DNA of 64,000 nucleotides from positions 62,001 to 126,000 of the forward strand of contig CAWUXE010000016.1 of NCBI GenBank assembly GCA_963926475.1, given 5' to 3'. The translations under genes were made by a program, and so were the position numbers. Shown here piece after piece: positions 8,564 to 17,815 of the stretch (position 1 is the first letter of the stretch; each line of letters opens with the position of its first letter). The notes beneath the pieces are model-generated. The model worked only from the letters and a program-made list of their open reading frames with translations, was not told where the DNA came from and did no database searches. The DNA comes from UBA2040 sp002384725 (lineage in GTDB: Bacteria > Bacteroidota > Bacteroidia > Flavobacteriales_D > Crocinitomicaceae).

Positions 8564-10090
8564 ATGCCCATAATTGGTAAACTGATAAAAAAAACAACCG
8601 CTTTATCTTATAAGCGATCTCAGAATAAAACGAAGGAATACTACCATCAGGTAATTACCTTGGTTAAACTTTTGGAGCGAGCGAAAAACACAAAATTTGG
8701 GAAACTATATCGGTACAAAAACATTCTGAATGAGGAGGAGTCGGTAGGTGCATTTCAGGCCGCAGTCCCAATTACAGAATACAATGATTTCCACGATAAC
8801 TGGTTGAAAGACTGCATAGACGGAAAGCGTGATATTATTTGGCCGGGAAGAATCCGTCACTACGCACTTTCTTCAGGCACAACGGGCTCACCAAGCAAAA
8901 GAATTCCAGTTACAATAAATATGATTCGTTCTTTTCAAAAGACGACATTAAAGCAATTATCAACATTGTACGAACTTGAATTGCCAGAGGAATTTTATCA
9001 AGCGGGAATTTTAGTTGTCGGGGGATCCACTAAATTGGTGAAACACGAAACACATATTGAAGGGGACTTGAGCGGGATTTTGAAAAAGTACACTAATCCG
9101 GTTGTAACACCATTTACCAAACCAGGAAACAAAATTACGAAACTCAAAAACTGGGAGGAGAAACTGGAGTTAATAGTGGAAAAGGCACCTGAATGGAACA
9201 TTGGAGTCGTCGCGGGCGTGCCAACATGGTGCATTTTATTGATTGAAAAAATAATTGAACGCCACAATCTCAAGTCCATTCATGATATATGGCCCAACTT
9301 TCATGTGTATATGCACGGTGGTGTGTTTATGAAGCCTTATTTACCAAGAATAAACAAAGTTTTGGGCGATAAAGTACATTATCTTGACACGTATTTGGCT
9401 AGTGAAGGATACTTCGCCTATCAAGCTGGGACAGATAGGCTGGGAATGGAGTTGTTGTTGAATAATGGAATTTTCTTCGAGTTTATTCCTTTTAATTCTG
9501 ATTATTTCACGGACGATGGTGCCTTGAGAAATGTACATCAAGCCTTTACACTAAACGAAGTTGAAGAGGGGGCAGACTACGCGATTGTTATTTCAACGAA
9601 TGCTGGTCTCTGGCGCTATATGATAGGTGATCTTGTTCGTTTTGTTGACAAACACAGATATGAGATTATCATAACGGGCCGAATTCGTCAATTCGTTAGT
9701 TTGGTGGGAGAGCATTTATCACTATACAATATCAATAATGCCATTCAATCGACAGGAGAGCATTTTTCGTCTGATCTGAGTGAATTTTGTTTGTATGCAG
9801 ATGGCGATGAATTAAGACATTACTGGTTCTTGGGCGCATCGAGCGATTTGAATGAGGAAGAGGTTATGAAGTCAATAGACCAAGAAATTTGCTGCTTAAA
9901 TGATGACTATGCGTCGTCGCGTAAATACAATTTGAAAGACCCTGTTTTAAAAATCATTCCGAATGAAACGTTTTACGAGTTCATGAGCAGTTTAGGTAAA
10001 TCGGGTGCACAGAACAAATTCCCTAGAGTGTTGAATGGAGACCAAACAAAACTTTGGATGGATTTTCTTTCATCGAAAAACCTACTTTAA
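8564..10090 (+). CDS. GH3 auxin-responsive promoter family protein (acyl-adenylate ligase type)
   Basis: 508 residues of the GH3 family within the ANL adenylating superfamily, known in plants for joining amino acids to jasmonate or auxin and widespread in Bacteroidota with unknown substrates. The ATP-binding P-loop-like motif is HYALSSGTTGSPSKRIPVT at about residues 98-117. Family-typical segments include YLASEGYFAYQ and the late ITGRIRQFVSLVGEHLS motif, which matches the hinge between the large and the C-terminal domain. Cytosolic, with no signal peptide. The stop lies inside the 3' end of the convergent EamA gene (9-base overlap). The substrate cannot be predicted; an acyl-AMP-forming reaction is inferred from family. 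Confidence 0.85.
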   Translation: MPIIGKLIKKTTALSYKRSQNKTKEYYHQVITLVKLLERAKNTKFGKLYRYKNILNEEESVGAFQAAVPITEYNDFHDNWLKDCIDGKRDIIWPGRIRHYALSSGTTGSPSKRIPVTINMIRSFQKTTLKQLSTLYELELPEEFYQAGILVVGGSTKLVKHETHIEGDLSGILKKYTNPVVTPFTKPGNKITKLKNWEEKLELIVEKAPEWNIGVVAGVPTWCILLIEKIIERHNLKSIHDIWPNFHVYMHGGVFMKPYLPRINKVLGDKVHYLDTYLASEGYFAYQAGTDRLGMELLLNNGIFFEFIPFNSDYFTDDGALRNVHQAFTLNEVEEGADYAIVISTNAGLWRYMIGDLVRFVDKHRYEIIITGRIRQFVSLVGEHLSLYNINNAIQSTGEHFSSDLSEFCLYADGDELRHYWFLGASSDLNEEEVMKSIDQEICCLNDDYASSRKYNLKDPVLKIIPNETFYEFMSSLGKSGAQNKFPRVLNGDQTKLWMDFLSSKNLL

Positions 10091-10984
10091 TTTATTCAAC
10101 GCTTTCACTTTCATGTAGTATTTAACAACCCCATTTGCAACTACGACAAGCACAATAATTATGGCGCCTACATAGAACTTGTAATTTAAAAGTTGATTTT
10201 CTCCTAGAATAACAATTGCCAAGACAATCGTATAAACAGGTTCCATGTTGATACTTAAGGAAACCGTAAAAGCGCCCAACCGTTTTACTAAATCTACCAC
10301 AACTAAAAAGGCAAAAGAAGTACAAACGATACCCAAAAACAGGAGCCAAAGAAAGTCAGAAGCTGTCATAACGAATAAGGAAGAATTAAAATCTCCTTTT
10401 GCAATTAAATAAATCGACAAGAGAAAGAAAGCTACAAAAAACTCAATTAAACTAATCGTTGACGATTTGTTCGTTTGGACTAAACGAGCATTAAAAACAG
10501 AAAACAGTGAGGCAAATAAAGCAGATAATAATCCAACAAACAAAGCGAGATAGTCCGTCGAGCTAAAATCGCCAGAAACGAAAATTAGCGCTGCAATTAT
10601 TAAAAGGCCGAACACAAATTCCGTTTTCAAAAAGCGCTTTTTCATGATAATTGGTTCCAACCAAGCCACATGCAAGGTTGCTGTAGATAAGCACAATATC
10701 GCTAGAGAGGCTGTAGACAATTGTATTGCCAGAAAGAAGGTAACCCAATGCAACCCAACAAAAGCACCAACTCCAATTATTCCAAACAACTGTTTTCTAG
10801 AATAAACTTGGAATTTCCATTTACGGATCTTTAGAAAAACCCAAAGGGCTACAAAAGCAATTAGCAAGCGCCACCAAACGATGACCATACTGTCGAGCAT
10901 GATTAGCTTGCCTAAAATACCCGTAAATCCCCATAAAAAAATGATGGCGTGCAACAAGATGTGGTGTCTGAGATTCTTTAACAT
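10082..10984 (-). CDS. EamA/DMT-family membrane transporter
   Basis: About 300 residues with ten hydrophobic segments arranged as two EamA repeats, the drug/metabolite transporter fold. The start is placed at 10984 (MLKNLRHHILLHAIIFLWGF), which gives the usual short cytosolic N-terminus before helix 1. A further 26 open codons upstream would add an unusual extra hydrophobic stretch. Conserved features include WGFTGILGKLI in helix 1 and NMEPVYTIVLA near the end of the second repeat. The substrate is unknown; relatives export amino acids and other metabolites. It is convergent with the GH3 gene and divergent from holB. Confidence 0.85.
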   Translation of the reverse strand: MLKNLRHHILLHAIIFLWGFTGILGKLIMLDSMVIVWWRLLIAFVALWVFLKIRKWKFQVYSRKQLFGIIGVGAFVGLHWVTFFLAIQLSTASLAILCLSTATLHVAWLEPIIMKKRFLKTEFVFGLLIIAALIFVSGDFSSTDYLALFVGLLSALFASLFSVFNARLVQTNKSSTISLIEFFVAFFLLSIYLIAKGDFNSSLFVMTASDFLWLLFLGIVCTSFAFLVVVDLVKRLGAFTVSLSINMEPVYTIVLAIVILGENQLLNYKFYVGAIIIVLVVVANGVVKYYMKVKALNKLK

Positions 10985-11083
10985 TTTTAAATTAGGCGAT
11001 TTAAAGAGTGTAAAAATAAAGAAGAAAAAGATTAGGCCGACAAAAACTGTTGATAAGAGCACAAAAGAATAGAAATTGAAGTC

Positions 11084-11113
11084 TTTGCGAGGAGAGGAAT
11101 TTGGTTAATTTTG
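11084..11113 (+). promoter_or_regulatory. Complete Bacteroidota promoter placed directly before holB
   Basis: TTTG at 11084-11087 and TAATTTTG at 11106-11113 are separated by 18 bases, close to the consensus architecture. The ATG at 11118 follows the -7 box by only four bases, so the transcript should begin at or next to the start codon. Confidence 0.55.
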
Positions 11114-11117
11114 GAAT

Positions 11118-12236
11118 ATGCAATTTAGTGAGATTGTCGGCCAAATAGACTTGAAGAAAAGAATGATCAACGAGATCCGTTCTGAGAAAATGAGTCATGC
11201 CCAGTTATTTTTAGGAAAAAACGGATACGGCAACTTAGCTTTGGCTTTGTCATACACGCAATATTTATTTTGCGAAAACAAAGGGGAGGAGGATTCTTGT
11301 GGAGTTTGCGCTTCTTGTTCAAAAACCAAACAGCTTATTCATCCCGATGTTCATTTTGTTTTTCCAACCGTCCAAGCAATATCTAAGACCAGCGATGGAA
11401 TGATTGCCAATTGGCGAGAAGCGGTTGCAACATCGGCCTATTTCAATCTGAACGACTGGATAAATTTTACGGATAACAAAGGACGCCGTCCAATTGTTGG
11501 TGCTGAAGAAAGCAAAGAGCTGCTGAAGAAATTGTCCCTAATGTCATTTGAAGGCGGATATAAAGTGGTCATTATTTGGATGGCCGAGGAGATGAATGTC
11601 ACTTTTGCGAATAAAATGTTGAAAACCCTGGAAGAGCCTGCGGACAAAACGATTATTTTGATTTTAGCGGAAAACACAGAGAAAATTTTACCTACAATAA
11701 TGTCACGCGCCCAGCTCAAAAAGATACCGCGATTGGGCTTTGCTGAGGTGGCGCATTATGTTCAGTCCAGTACCGAATTGTCGGAAAACGAAGCGCAAAG
11801 CTTGGTTGCTAGGGTTGAAGGCGATATTTGTTTGATTCGTGCGCATTTGATGAATGCCGAGAACGAAGACAAGAACAGGATAATTTTTATAGAATTGATG
11901 CGGTCTTCATACAAGAAAAATGTGCTTGAAATGATGGACTGGGCAGACATGGTTTCAGGAATAGGAAGAGAAGGACAAAAAACATTCTTGGAGTACGCCT
12001 TGCATATGGTACGGCAGAGCATTTTAAAGAATTATACCGATGAACAATTGGCCAGAGTTTCGGAGGAAGAGGCTGGTTTTTTAAAGAATTTTTCCAAGTT
12101 TATTACGGGGAATAACGTGACGGATTTCTTAAATATTTTCAGTGAGGCGCACTATCATATTGAGCGAAATGCGAACCCGAAGATATTGTTTACGCATTTG
12201 GCTTTTCGGACCATGCGGTTTATACATTTTGCTTAG
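11118..12236 (+). CDS. holB: DNA polymerase III subunit delta' (clamp-loader subunit)
   Basis: Component of the clamp loader that places the beta sliding clamp on DNA. 372 residues. The N-terminal AAA+-like fold begins MQFSEIVGQ and shows a degenerate Walker A (LGKNGYGNLALA, lacking the GKT end), as expected for a non-hydrolysing delta' subunit. A four-Cys zinc module follows (C52, C61, C64, C67), then the sensor region MLKTLEEPADKTIILIL and SRAQ in place of the SRC motif. The C-terminal collar domain is divergent, as usual in Bacteroidota. The gene appears monocistronic. A strong promoter match ends four bases before the start codon. Confidence 0.88.
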   Translation: MQFSEIVGQIDLKKRMINEIRSEKMSHAQLFLGKNGYGNLALALSYTQYLFCENKGEEDSCGVCASCSKTKQLIHPDVHFVFPTVQAISKTSDGMIANWREAVATSAYFNLNDWINFTDNKGRRPIVGAEESKELLKKLSLMSFEGGYKVVIIWMAEEMNVTFANKMLKTLEEPADKTIILILAENTEKILPTIMSRAQLKKIPRLGFAEVAHYVQSSTELSENEAQSLVARVEGDICLIRAHLMNAENEDKNRIIFIELMRSSYKKNVLEMMDWADMVSGIGREGQKTFLEYALHMVRQSILKNYTDEQLARVSEEEAGFLKNFSKFITGNNVTDFLNIFSEAHYHIERNANPKILFTHLAFRTMRFIHFA

Positions 12237-12419
12237 AGGTTTGAATTAAGCTACTGGTTTACAGGTCTTATTAATTCGTCATTTTGCGAATTTGCGAATT
12301 GGATTTTTCTGCTATTTATTTGGTTAGACAAGATGTTTTTCTTTATCTTAATAATATAACCTCTTCAAAAACATATTTTATCTTTACCTCCAGAAACACC
12401 AATCCATAATAGCACCCAA

Positions 12420-13964
12420 ATGAAGGAAAAACGTGACCAACTCATCCAAAGAAGAAAAGAATCCGTCCTTGGTGGAGGAGAAGAACGAATAGCAAAACAG
12501 CACAGTGGCGGTAAATTAACCGCTCGTGAACGTGTCACTTTGCTTCTTGACGAAAACTCTTTTCAAGAAACAGGAATGTTCATTGAACACCGATCAACGT
12601 ATTTTGGATTAGATAAAAAACACTACCCTGGAGATGGCGTAGTAACAGGTTACGGAACAATTCACGGCCGTTTAATATATGTTTTTTCGCAAGATTTCAC
12701 CGTACTCGGAGGTTCACTTTCTGAGACACATGCTGAGAAAATTTGCAAATTGATGGATCTAGCCATGAAAAACGGAGCGCCATTGATTGGATTGAATGAT
12801 TCCGGTGGCGCGAGAATTCAGGAAGGTGTCGTTTCATTGGCGGGCTACGCTGATATCTTTTTCAGAAATACACGAGCGTCCGGTGTTATCCCGCAAATTT
12901 CTGTGATCATGGGTCCTTGCGCAGGTGGAGCGGTATACTCACCAGCTTTGACGGATTTCGTTTTCATGGTAGAGGAAACATCCTATATGTTTGTTACAGG
13001 ACCAAATGTGGTAAAAACAGTTACCCACGAAGAGGTAACTTCTGAAGATTTAGGTGGTGCAAAATCGCATGCTGAGAAATCCGGAGTAAATCATTTTACA
13101 GCGAGTAATGATGTCGAATGCTTGAAAAAAGTTCGAGACTTAATTACCTTCGTGCCACAAAACGCGAAGGAATTGGCACCGCAACCGAGCCAATATCAAT
13201 TCAACGAAAGTAAAAACACGACCATACAAAGTATAATTCCAGACAATTCCAATTTGCCTTACGATATCCGAAAGGTAATTGACTGTGTAATTGACGACAA
13301 CAGCTTCCGTGAAGTTCAAGAAGATTTTGCCAAAAACATAGTGGTAGGTTTTGCGAGAATTGAAGGTAGATCCGTCGGTATTGTTGCCAATCAACCAGCT
13401 TCTATGGCAGGAGTTTTAGACATCGATTCTTCACGAAAAGGAGCTCGATTCGTTCGTTTCTGTGATGCTTTCAACATTCCATTATTGGTGCTAGAAGATG
13501 TGCCAGGATTCCTGCCAGGAACAGACCAGGAGTGGCGAGGAATTATCACTCATGGCGCGAAATTATTATACGCTTTTTCAGAAGCAACAGTTCCAAGAAT
13601 CACTGTAATCACTCGAAAGGCTTACGGAGGGGCGTTTGATGTAATGAACTCTAAAAACATTGGTGCTGATTTAAACTTTGCTTGGCCAACAGCAGAAATT
13701 GCAGTAATGGGAGCGAAGGGAGCGGCAGAAATAATTTTCAAAAGAGAAATTGCTGGAGCCGATGATCCACAGGCAAAATGGTTAGAAAAAGAAGCGGAAT
13801 ACGCTGAGAAGTTCACAAATCCATACCGTGCTGCTGAAAGAGGTTTCGTTGATGATGTTATTCTTCCCGAAGAAACTAGAGGAAGGTTAATAGCAGCCTT
13901 CAAATCATTGGAAAACAAAAGCGAAAGTCTTCCTTGGAAAAAACACGGAAACATTCCTTTGTAA
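12420..13964 (+). CDS. pccB: Acyl-CoA carboxylase carboxyltransferase (beta) subunit, propionyl-CoA carboxylase type
   Basis: Transfers the carboxyl group from carboxybiotin to an acyl-CoA, probably propionyl-CoA, making methylmalonyl-CoA. 514 residues with the two crotonase-like halves of the family. N-terminal acyl-CoA oxyanion motif NDSGGARIQEGV (about 122-133) and GPCAGGAVYSPALTDF; C-terminal carboxybiotin half with DVPGFLPGTDQEWRGII and RKAYGGAFDVMNSKNIG. Length is exactly that of PccB and of 12S transcarboxylase subunits. No alpha or biotin carrier subunit lies nearby, so the substrate is inferred from family resemblance. The gene is followed after 15 bases by ogt, so they may be co-transcribed. 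A near-consensus -7 box TATCTTTA lies at 12379-12386. Confidence 0.9.
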   Translation: MKEKRDQLIQRRKESVLGGGEERIAKQHSGGKLTARERVTLLLDENSFQETGMFIEHRSTYFGLDKKHYPGDGVVTGYGTIHGRLIYVFSQDFTVLGGSLSETHAEKICKLMDLAMKNGAPLIGLNDSGGARIQEGVVSLAGYADIFFRNTRASGVIPQISVIMGPCAGGAVYSPALTDFVFMVEETSYMFVTGPNVVKTVTHEEVTSEDLGGAKSHAEKSGVNHFTASNDVECLKKVRDLITFVPQNAKELAPQPSQYQFNESKNTTIQSIIPDNSNLPYDIRKVIDCVIDDNSFREVQEDFAKNIVVGFARIEGRSVGIVANQPASMAGVLDIDSSRKGARFVRFCDAFNIPLLVLEDVPGFLPGTDQEWRGIITHGAKLLYAFSEATVPRITVITRKAYGGAFDVMNSKNIGADLNFAWPTAEIAVMGAKGAAEIIFKREIAGADDPQAKWLEKEAEYAEKFTNPYRAAERGFVDDVILPEETRGRLIAAFKSLENKSESLPWKKHGNIPL

Positions 13965-13979
13965 AAACCTTTAGAAAGC

Positions 13980-14567
13980 ATGCAAGCGGACCTTTTTGAA
14001 TCAACTTCTGATAAAAAGCACTCCATAAAACATGGGGAGTTCATAAGAATTCGACCCGTTCCCGTTGAAGGTGTCGCAGAATTATTCTATTCTTTTCATG
14101 AAACAATGTATGGCGAAATTATCGTCGGCAGTTCTAAAAAACGAGTGCATTGGTTGGCCTTTGTTAAAAGCTGGAGAGAAGGGGTGGTTGGATTGAGCGA
14201 TAACTTTCCCGGAATAAAAATAACGGAGGAACGAAAGGCCGAACACGCGCAAGCTGCTGAAGCGATTTCTCTAAGGAGGCCTGAAAAGAAATTTTCTATT
14301 TATCCTGTTGGAACCGACTTTCAAGTAGAGGTTTGGAATCAACTTTTAAAAATACCTATCGGCGAAACCGTTACTTATGGTAAGATAGCTATGAAATTAA
14401 AATTACCAGTTGGCGCTTCACGATCTGTTGGAACAGCGGTTGGCCGAAACCCTATTGCATTTCTGATCCCTTGTCACCGCGTAATAAGCATAACAAGCGG
14501 CCTAGGGGGGTACCGTTGGGGTTTGCCTTTGAAGCAGCAGATATTGATTCAGGAAAAGAAAGCTTAA
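13980..14567 (+). CDS. ogt: Methylated-DNA-protein-cysteine methyltransferase
   Basis: Suicide repair protein that moves the alkyl group from O6-alkylguanine in DNA to its own cysteine. The C-terminal domain (about 105-193) carries the PCHRVI active site with acceptor Cys165 and the helix-turn-helix region with TVTYGKIAMKL. The N-terminal 100 residues form the ribonuclease H-like domain with weak conservation, normal for the family. 195 residues. It follows pccB by 15 bases, and its stop overlaps the convergent UPF0104 gene by four bases, leaving no room for a separate terminator. Confidence 0.92.
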   Translation: MQADLFESTSDKKHSIKHGEFIRIRPVPVEGVAELFYSFHETMYGEIIVGSSKKRVHWLAFVKSWREGVVGLSDNFPGIKITEERKAEHAQAAEAISLRRPEKKFSIYPVGTDFQVEVWNQLLKIPIGETVTYGKIAMKLKLPVGASRSVGTAVGRNPIAFLIPCHRVISITSGLGGYRWGLPLKQQILIQEKKA

Positions 14568-15727
14568 CGACCTCTCAACCATCGCGGAACCAGAACCGCT
14601 CCAATGATGAGGTAGGGAAAATACGACAACAAACGCCAAATTAACGCCAATGCAACAAGCAACATGGCCGAAGCGGTAAAGTTAGACAACAATTCACCAA
14701 AAGCATATTCGGCAACACCACTCGCTCCAGGCGTAGGACTTATCAGCATGAATAGCCAAAGCACAAGTTGTTTACCCAATAACAGAAAGTGTTCGAAAAC
14801 AGACAAGTTTAAAAAAGCTTGGAGTATGGCGTTAATCACTAAATAACGCGAAACCCAAGATCCACAGGTACTTAGAAATGTTTTAACCCAAAAGGAGACA
14901 GGTTCTTTTTTCAGCTCCTTGGAGGTAGTATAAATTTCTTCACCCGTCTGAATTGCCGAATTTCTCCAACGCTTCAAAAATGGAATTCGAAACATAAAAC
15001 CAAGAACGCTTTTTGCCAAATTCGAAAAAATAAAAATGCAAGCAAATAAGAAGGCGCAAATGGAAGTTATCACAGCGAAACCAGTCCAAAACATTGCCTG
15101 TACACTTCTTGAACCTTCAACAGATTCAGGAAAAAGCGCGTTTTGATCGATTACAATAAACACCAAGGGAATCATCAAAACATAGAAAAGATTATCCAAT
15201 AATGCGGTAATGACTACAATTGCTGTTGAACGTCCCAAAGCGATTTTTTCACGATTGAGGATGAACATAGCCACTGCCGCGCCACCAACAACTCCAGGCG
15301 ACAGGGCAGACGCGAATTCCCAAAGCATAATGACAATAAATGAACGGCGCCAGGATAATTCTCCTTTGGTCAATATCCGAATCCGAATGATATAAAAAAG
15401 GTCGCGACCAATCATAAAAACGAAGGCCATGAGCAACCAAAACCAGACTTGAAACCCCCAATCGATTGAAGCGAGAATACTATTGAAACTTTCTAGATTG
15501 TAATCGCCTTGTGGAACAGCAATAAAATCAGACTCATCGTGTATGTCAATCGTTTTGTTTCCGCTCGAATCGATCCATTTGTAATTGCCTGTATTCGCTT
15601 CAACTTTGATAAAAGTAGTTCGCTTTACACTCTGATAAATCATCCACGAGGCAATCGCTAACCCTATGAAAACAGGGATTAAAACGCGCCATTTGGAAAA
15701 TGATTTAGCAAGCGGATTATTCGCCAT
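14564..15727 (-). CDS. UPF0104 / lysylphosphatidylglycerol synthase-type transmembrane protein
   Basis: 387 residues with about eight hydrophobic helices. It belongs to the membrane domain family of MprF-like flippases (COG0392), without the cytosolic aminoacyl-transferase domain, so it is unlikely to make lysyl-lipids. Family-typical segments are WEFASALSPGVVGGAAVAMF and the late SPTPGASGVAEYAFGELL. After helix 1 there is a roughly 60-residue soluble loop (about 35-85) probably facing the periplasm. It is the last gene of a three-gene minus-strand group; its start overlaps the preceding Ig-like lipoprotein gene by 11 bases. Substrate unknown. Confidence 0.82.
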   Translation of the reverse strand: MANNPLAKSFSKWRVLIPVFIGLAIASWMIYQSVKRTTFIKVEANTGNYKWIDSSGNKTIDIHDESDFIAVPQGDYNLESFNSILASIDWGFQVWFWLLMAFVFMIGRDLFYIIRIRILTKGELSWRRSFIVIMLWEFASALSPGVVGGAAVAMFILNREKIALGRSTAIVVITALLDNLFYVLMIPLVFIVIDQNALFPESVEGSRSVQAMFWTGFAVITSICAFLFACIFIFSNLAKSVLGFMFRIPFLKRWRNSAIQTGEEIYTTSKELKKEPVSFWVKTFLSTCGSWVSRYLVINAILQAFLNLSVFEHFLLLGKQLVLWLFMLISPTPGASGVAEYAFGELLSNFTASAMLLVALALIWRLLSYFPYLIIGAVLVPRWLRGR

Positions 15728-17288
15728 CGCCTTCTTTTTTCAGAAGAATATCCGTTTCCCAATTGCCCCGCACTTTTTGCGTTTTCAAATAAATGCGGAC
15801 ATCTTCAGGAAGCTTTTGCTTGGAATAACCGCCGCCATCCCATCGGCCATTTTCGTTTTCATCAATTGTAATCCGAAAAGAATATTCGCCGGGAGTAAGA
15901 TTCTTATACGTATGTGATTCAGTCCCTTTTTCAAACGCGATTCGATTAACTAATTTTCCTTTCGAGACTAGATCAACAATTATTGCTGTTTCATACCCTT
16001 CGAATTGGACGTTTAAAACCCCCACTTCCTTGGCAGTCAAACAATCTATTTTAAAGAGCAAAGTGTCTTCATTTCGATTATGTTCGGCTAAGATGGTGAA
16101 TGCTGGAATCTTCAACCAAACAGATTTGATTTCTGACTTTCGATCAAAATCCAATTCAATCGTCGCTCCACGCGGTTTTATTCTCCATATGGGAATAGCC
16201 GAACTGTCCGCTGCGTTCATCAAAGTGACCGATGGAATATCGATTGAGGAAAGATGCTGATTAGCGACTAGTACAATTGTCTCATCATGGAAAAAAGCAG
16301 TCTTTTTCCTTAAACTCAAAGAAAAATCAGCATTTTTTTCACCTTGTGTCATTCGAAATGAAGAGGTGTCGGCCCAATCTGCATTTTCAACAATTAACTC
16401 ATAAATCGTTGAATCAGAATAAGAGAAAGGAGCGAGCAAAGAATCATTTGAATAATAAACAAACGATTCTTCGGGCAAGTTTTGACCATTCAATGTGATA
16501 ATAGAGTTTTTCAGAGAATGATTGGCGCCAATAATTAAACTACCCGGGGGATTCAATTTTAGCGTGGTAATTTGCGGTGTTTGCTCTGCTGGCGAAAGCA
16601 AAACAGGAATGGAATCGGCAGTAGATTCTGTCAAATTAATTTTCCCCATTCTAAACCCGAAGCCTTCGTTTTTTTCAGGTTTCAAGTTTTTATTTAGGTC
16701 TGAAAACGTCACAAGTTCATATTCTCCAGGCTTCATATACGAAAGTGTTGCCTTTCCAAATTGATCCGTTTTACTAAAATAATTAGGCAGTATTGTATCT
16801 GAAAACACTTCGTAAAACCCAACCGTTTGATTGGACAAAGGCTCTTTACTAAAGGCATCACGCACTGTAAAAGTCGATGTTAGACTGTCGATAGTAGTTC
16901 CTGTAGAAACAACGAAACTCATTAACGAATCGTTCTTTTCCGCATAATCTTGAATGGCCCCATTTAAATAGAAAGCATAAGTTGTATTGGGCTTCATTGG
17001 TTCGTCCCAAGAAAGCACGATCGTTTTGTTTTTGATCTTTGCTTTGGGCTTGATATCTGGAGGAATAACAATAATATTTTCTCCTGGATTATTCAAGCGA
17101 ATAAACTCATCAAAAGGAATTGAAATTTGATTGCCAGAATAATTTGTGCTTCCATTTGGCGGAGACATTTTCTCCATGTTTGGTTTGGGCGCAATTCTGT
17201 CCTGCTCGCCACCTGACAATGGTTCCACTTGAGCACAAGCACCTAAGAGAAGGGCAATACTTAAAACAATTCCGAAACGTATTGACAT
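15717..17288 (-). CDS. Ig-like domain lipoprotein of the Bacteroidota cell envelope
   Basis: 523 residues. The signal peptide ends in a lipobox LLGAC with the acylated cysteine at position 18. After a short linker rich in polar residues (PLSGGEQDRIAPKP) comes an SbsA-type Ig-like domain (about 40-135) of the kind that recognises boundaries between extreme states (DEFIRLNNPGENIIV, then TTYAFYLNGAI), followed by carboxypeptidase-regulatory-like beta-sandwich modules (SDLNKNLKPEKNEGFG; DENENGRWDGGGYS). This layout is common in conserved Bacteroidota lipoproteins of unknown function that sit near the outer membrane. It overlaps the upstream fRMsr gene by 28 bases and the downstream UPF0104 gene by 11, so the three are probably translated from one message. 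Confidence 0.8.
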   Translation of the reverse strand: MSIRFGIVLSIALLLGACAQVEPLSGGEQDRIAPKPNMEKMSPPNGSTNYSGNQISIPFDEFIRLNNPGENIIVIPPDIKPKAKIKNKTIVLSWDEPMKPNTTYAFYLNGAIQDYAEKNDSLMSFVVSTGTTIDSLTSTFTVRDAFSKEPLSNQTVGFYEVFSDTILPNYFSKTDQFGKATLSYMKPGEYELVTFSDLNKNLKPEKNEGFGFRMGKINLTESTADSIPVLLSPAEQTPQITTLKLNPPGSLIIGANHSLKNSIITLNGQNLPEESFVYYSNDSLLAPFSYSDSTIYELIVENADWADTSSFRMTQGEKNADFSLSLRKKTAFFHDETIVLVANQHLSSIDIPSVTLMNAADSSAIPIWRIKPRGATIELDFDRKSEIKSVWLKIPAFTILAEHNRNEDTLLFKIDCLTAKEVGVLNVQFEGYETAIIVDLVSKGKLVNRIAFEKGTESHTYKNLTPGEYSFRITIDENENGRWDGGGYSKQKLPEDVRIYLKTQKVRGNWETDILLKKEGDGE

Positions 17289-17740
17289 AATTCTTCTAAG
17301 TATTTTTTATCGATTCCGTCAAAATCATTGAGTCGATCACTGTCTACATCCAAAACGGCAAGGACGATGTTTTCTTTTAAAATTGGAATAACAATTTCGC
17401 TTTTTGAAGCTGAACTACAAGCAATATGTCCTGGAAATGCGGCTACGTCTGGAACCAGAAAGGTTGCTTTTTCTTTCCAAGCTGAACCACAAACGCCTTT
17501 TCCAAGAGTAATTCTTGTGCAGGCAATTGGACCTTGAAACGGACCGAGGACAAGTTCATCATTCTTCACGAAGTAAAACCCTACCCAGAAAAACCCGAAC
17601 GTTGCTTTCAGCGTCGCGATGATGTTTGCACAATTGGCCACCAAATCAGGTTCGCCAGTGGTCAGTGCTTTTATTTGAGGCAGAAGGGATTTATAAACAC
17701 CCTCCTTGTTCCCTTTTGTGATAATTAATTCTTCTGCCAT
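17261..17740 (-). CDS. msrC: Free methionine-(R)-sulfoxide reductase (GAF-domain fRMsr)
   Basis: Reduces free L-methionine-(R)-sulfoxide using cysteine chemistry inside a single GAF domain. 159 residues. The three catalytic/resolving cysteines are C74, C84 and C108. Their spacing (10 and 24 residues) is the same as that of C84, C94 and C118 in the characterised E. coli enzyme. Surrounding motifs GPIACTRI, GKGVCGSAW and FPGHIACSS also fit. First gene of the minus-strand group with the Ig-like lipoprotein and UPF0104 protein. It is divergent from the exonuclease gene at 17816. Confidence 0.92.
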   Translation of the reverse strand: MAEELIITKGNKEGVYKSLLPQIKALTTGEPDLVANCANIIATLKATFGFFWVGFYFVKNDELVLGPFQGPIACTRITLGKGVCGSAWKEKATFLVPDVAAFPGHIACSSASKSEIVIPILKENIVLAVLDVDSDRLNDFDGIDKKYLEELCQYVSELF

Positions 17741-17815
17741 TGCGATAACAAAAATCGTGATTTTTTAGAGACGAGCGCAATTTTTCCTTATCTTCAAGTA
17801 AATAAGACTAAAATT

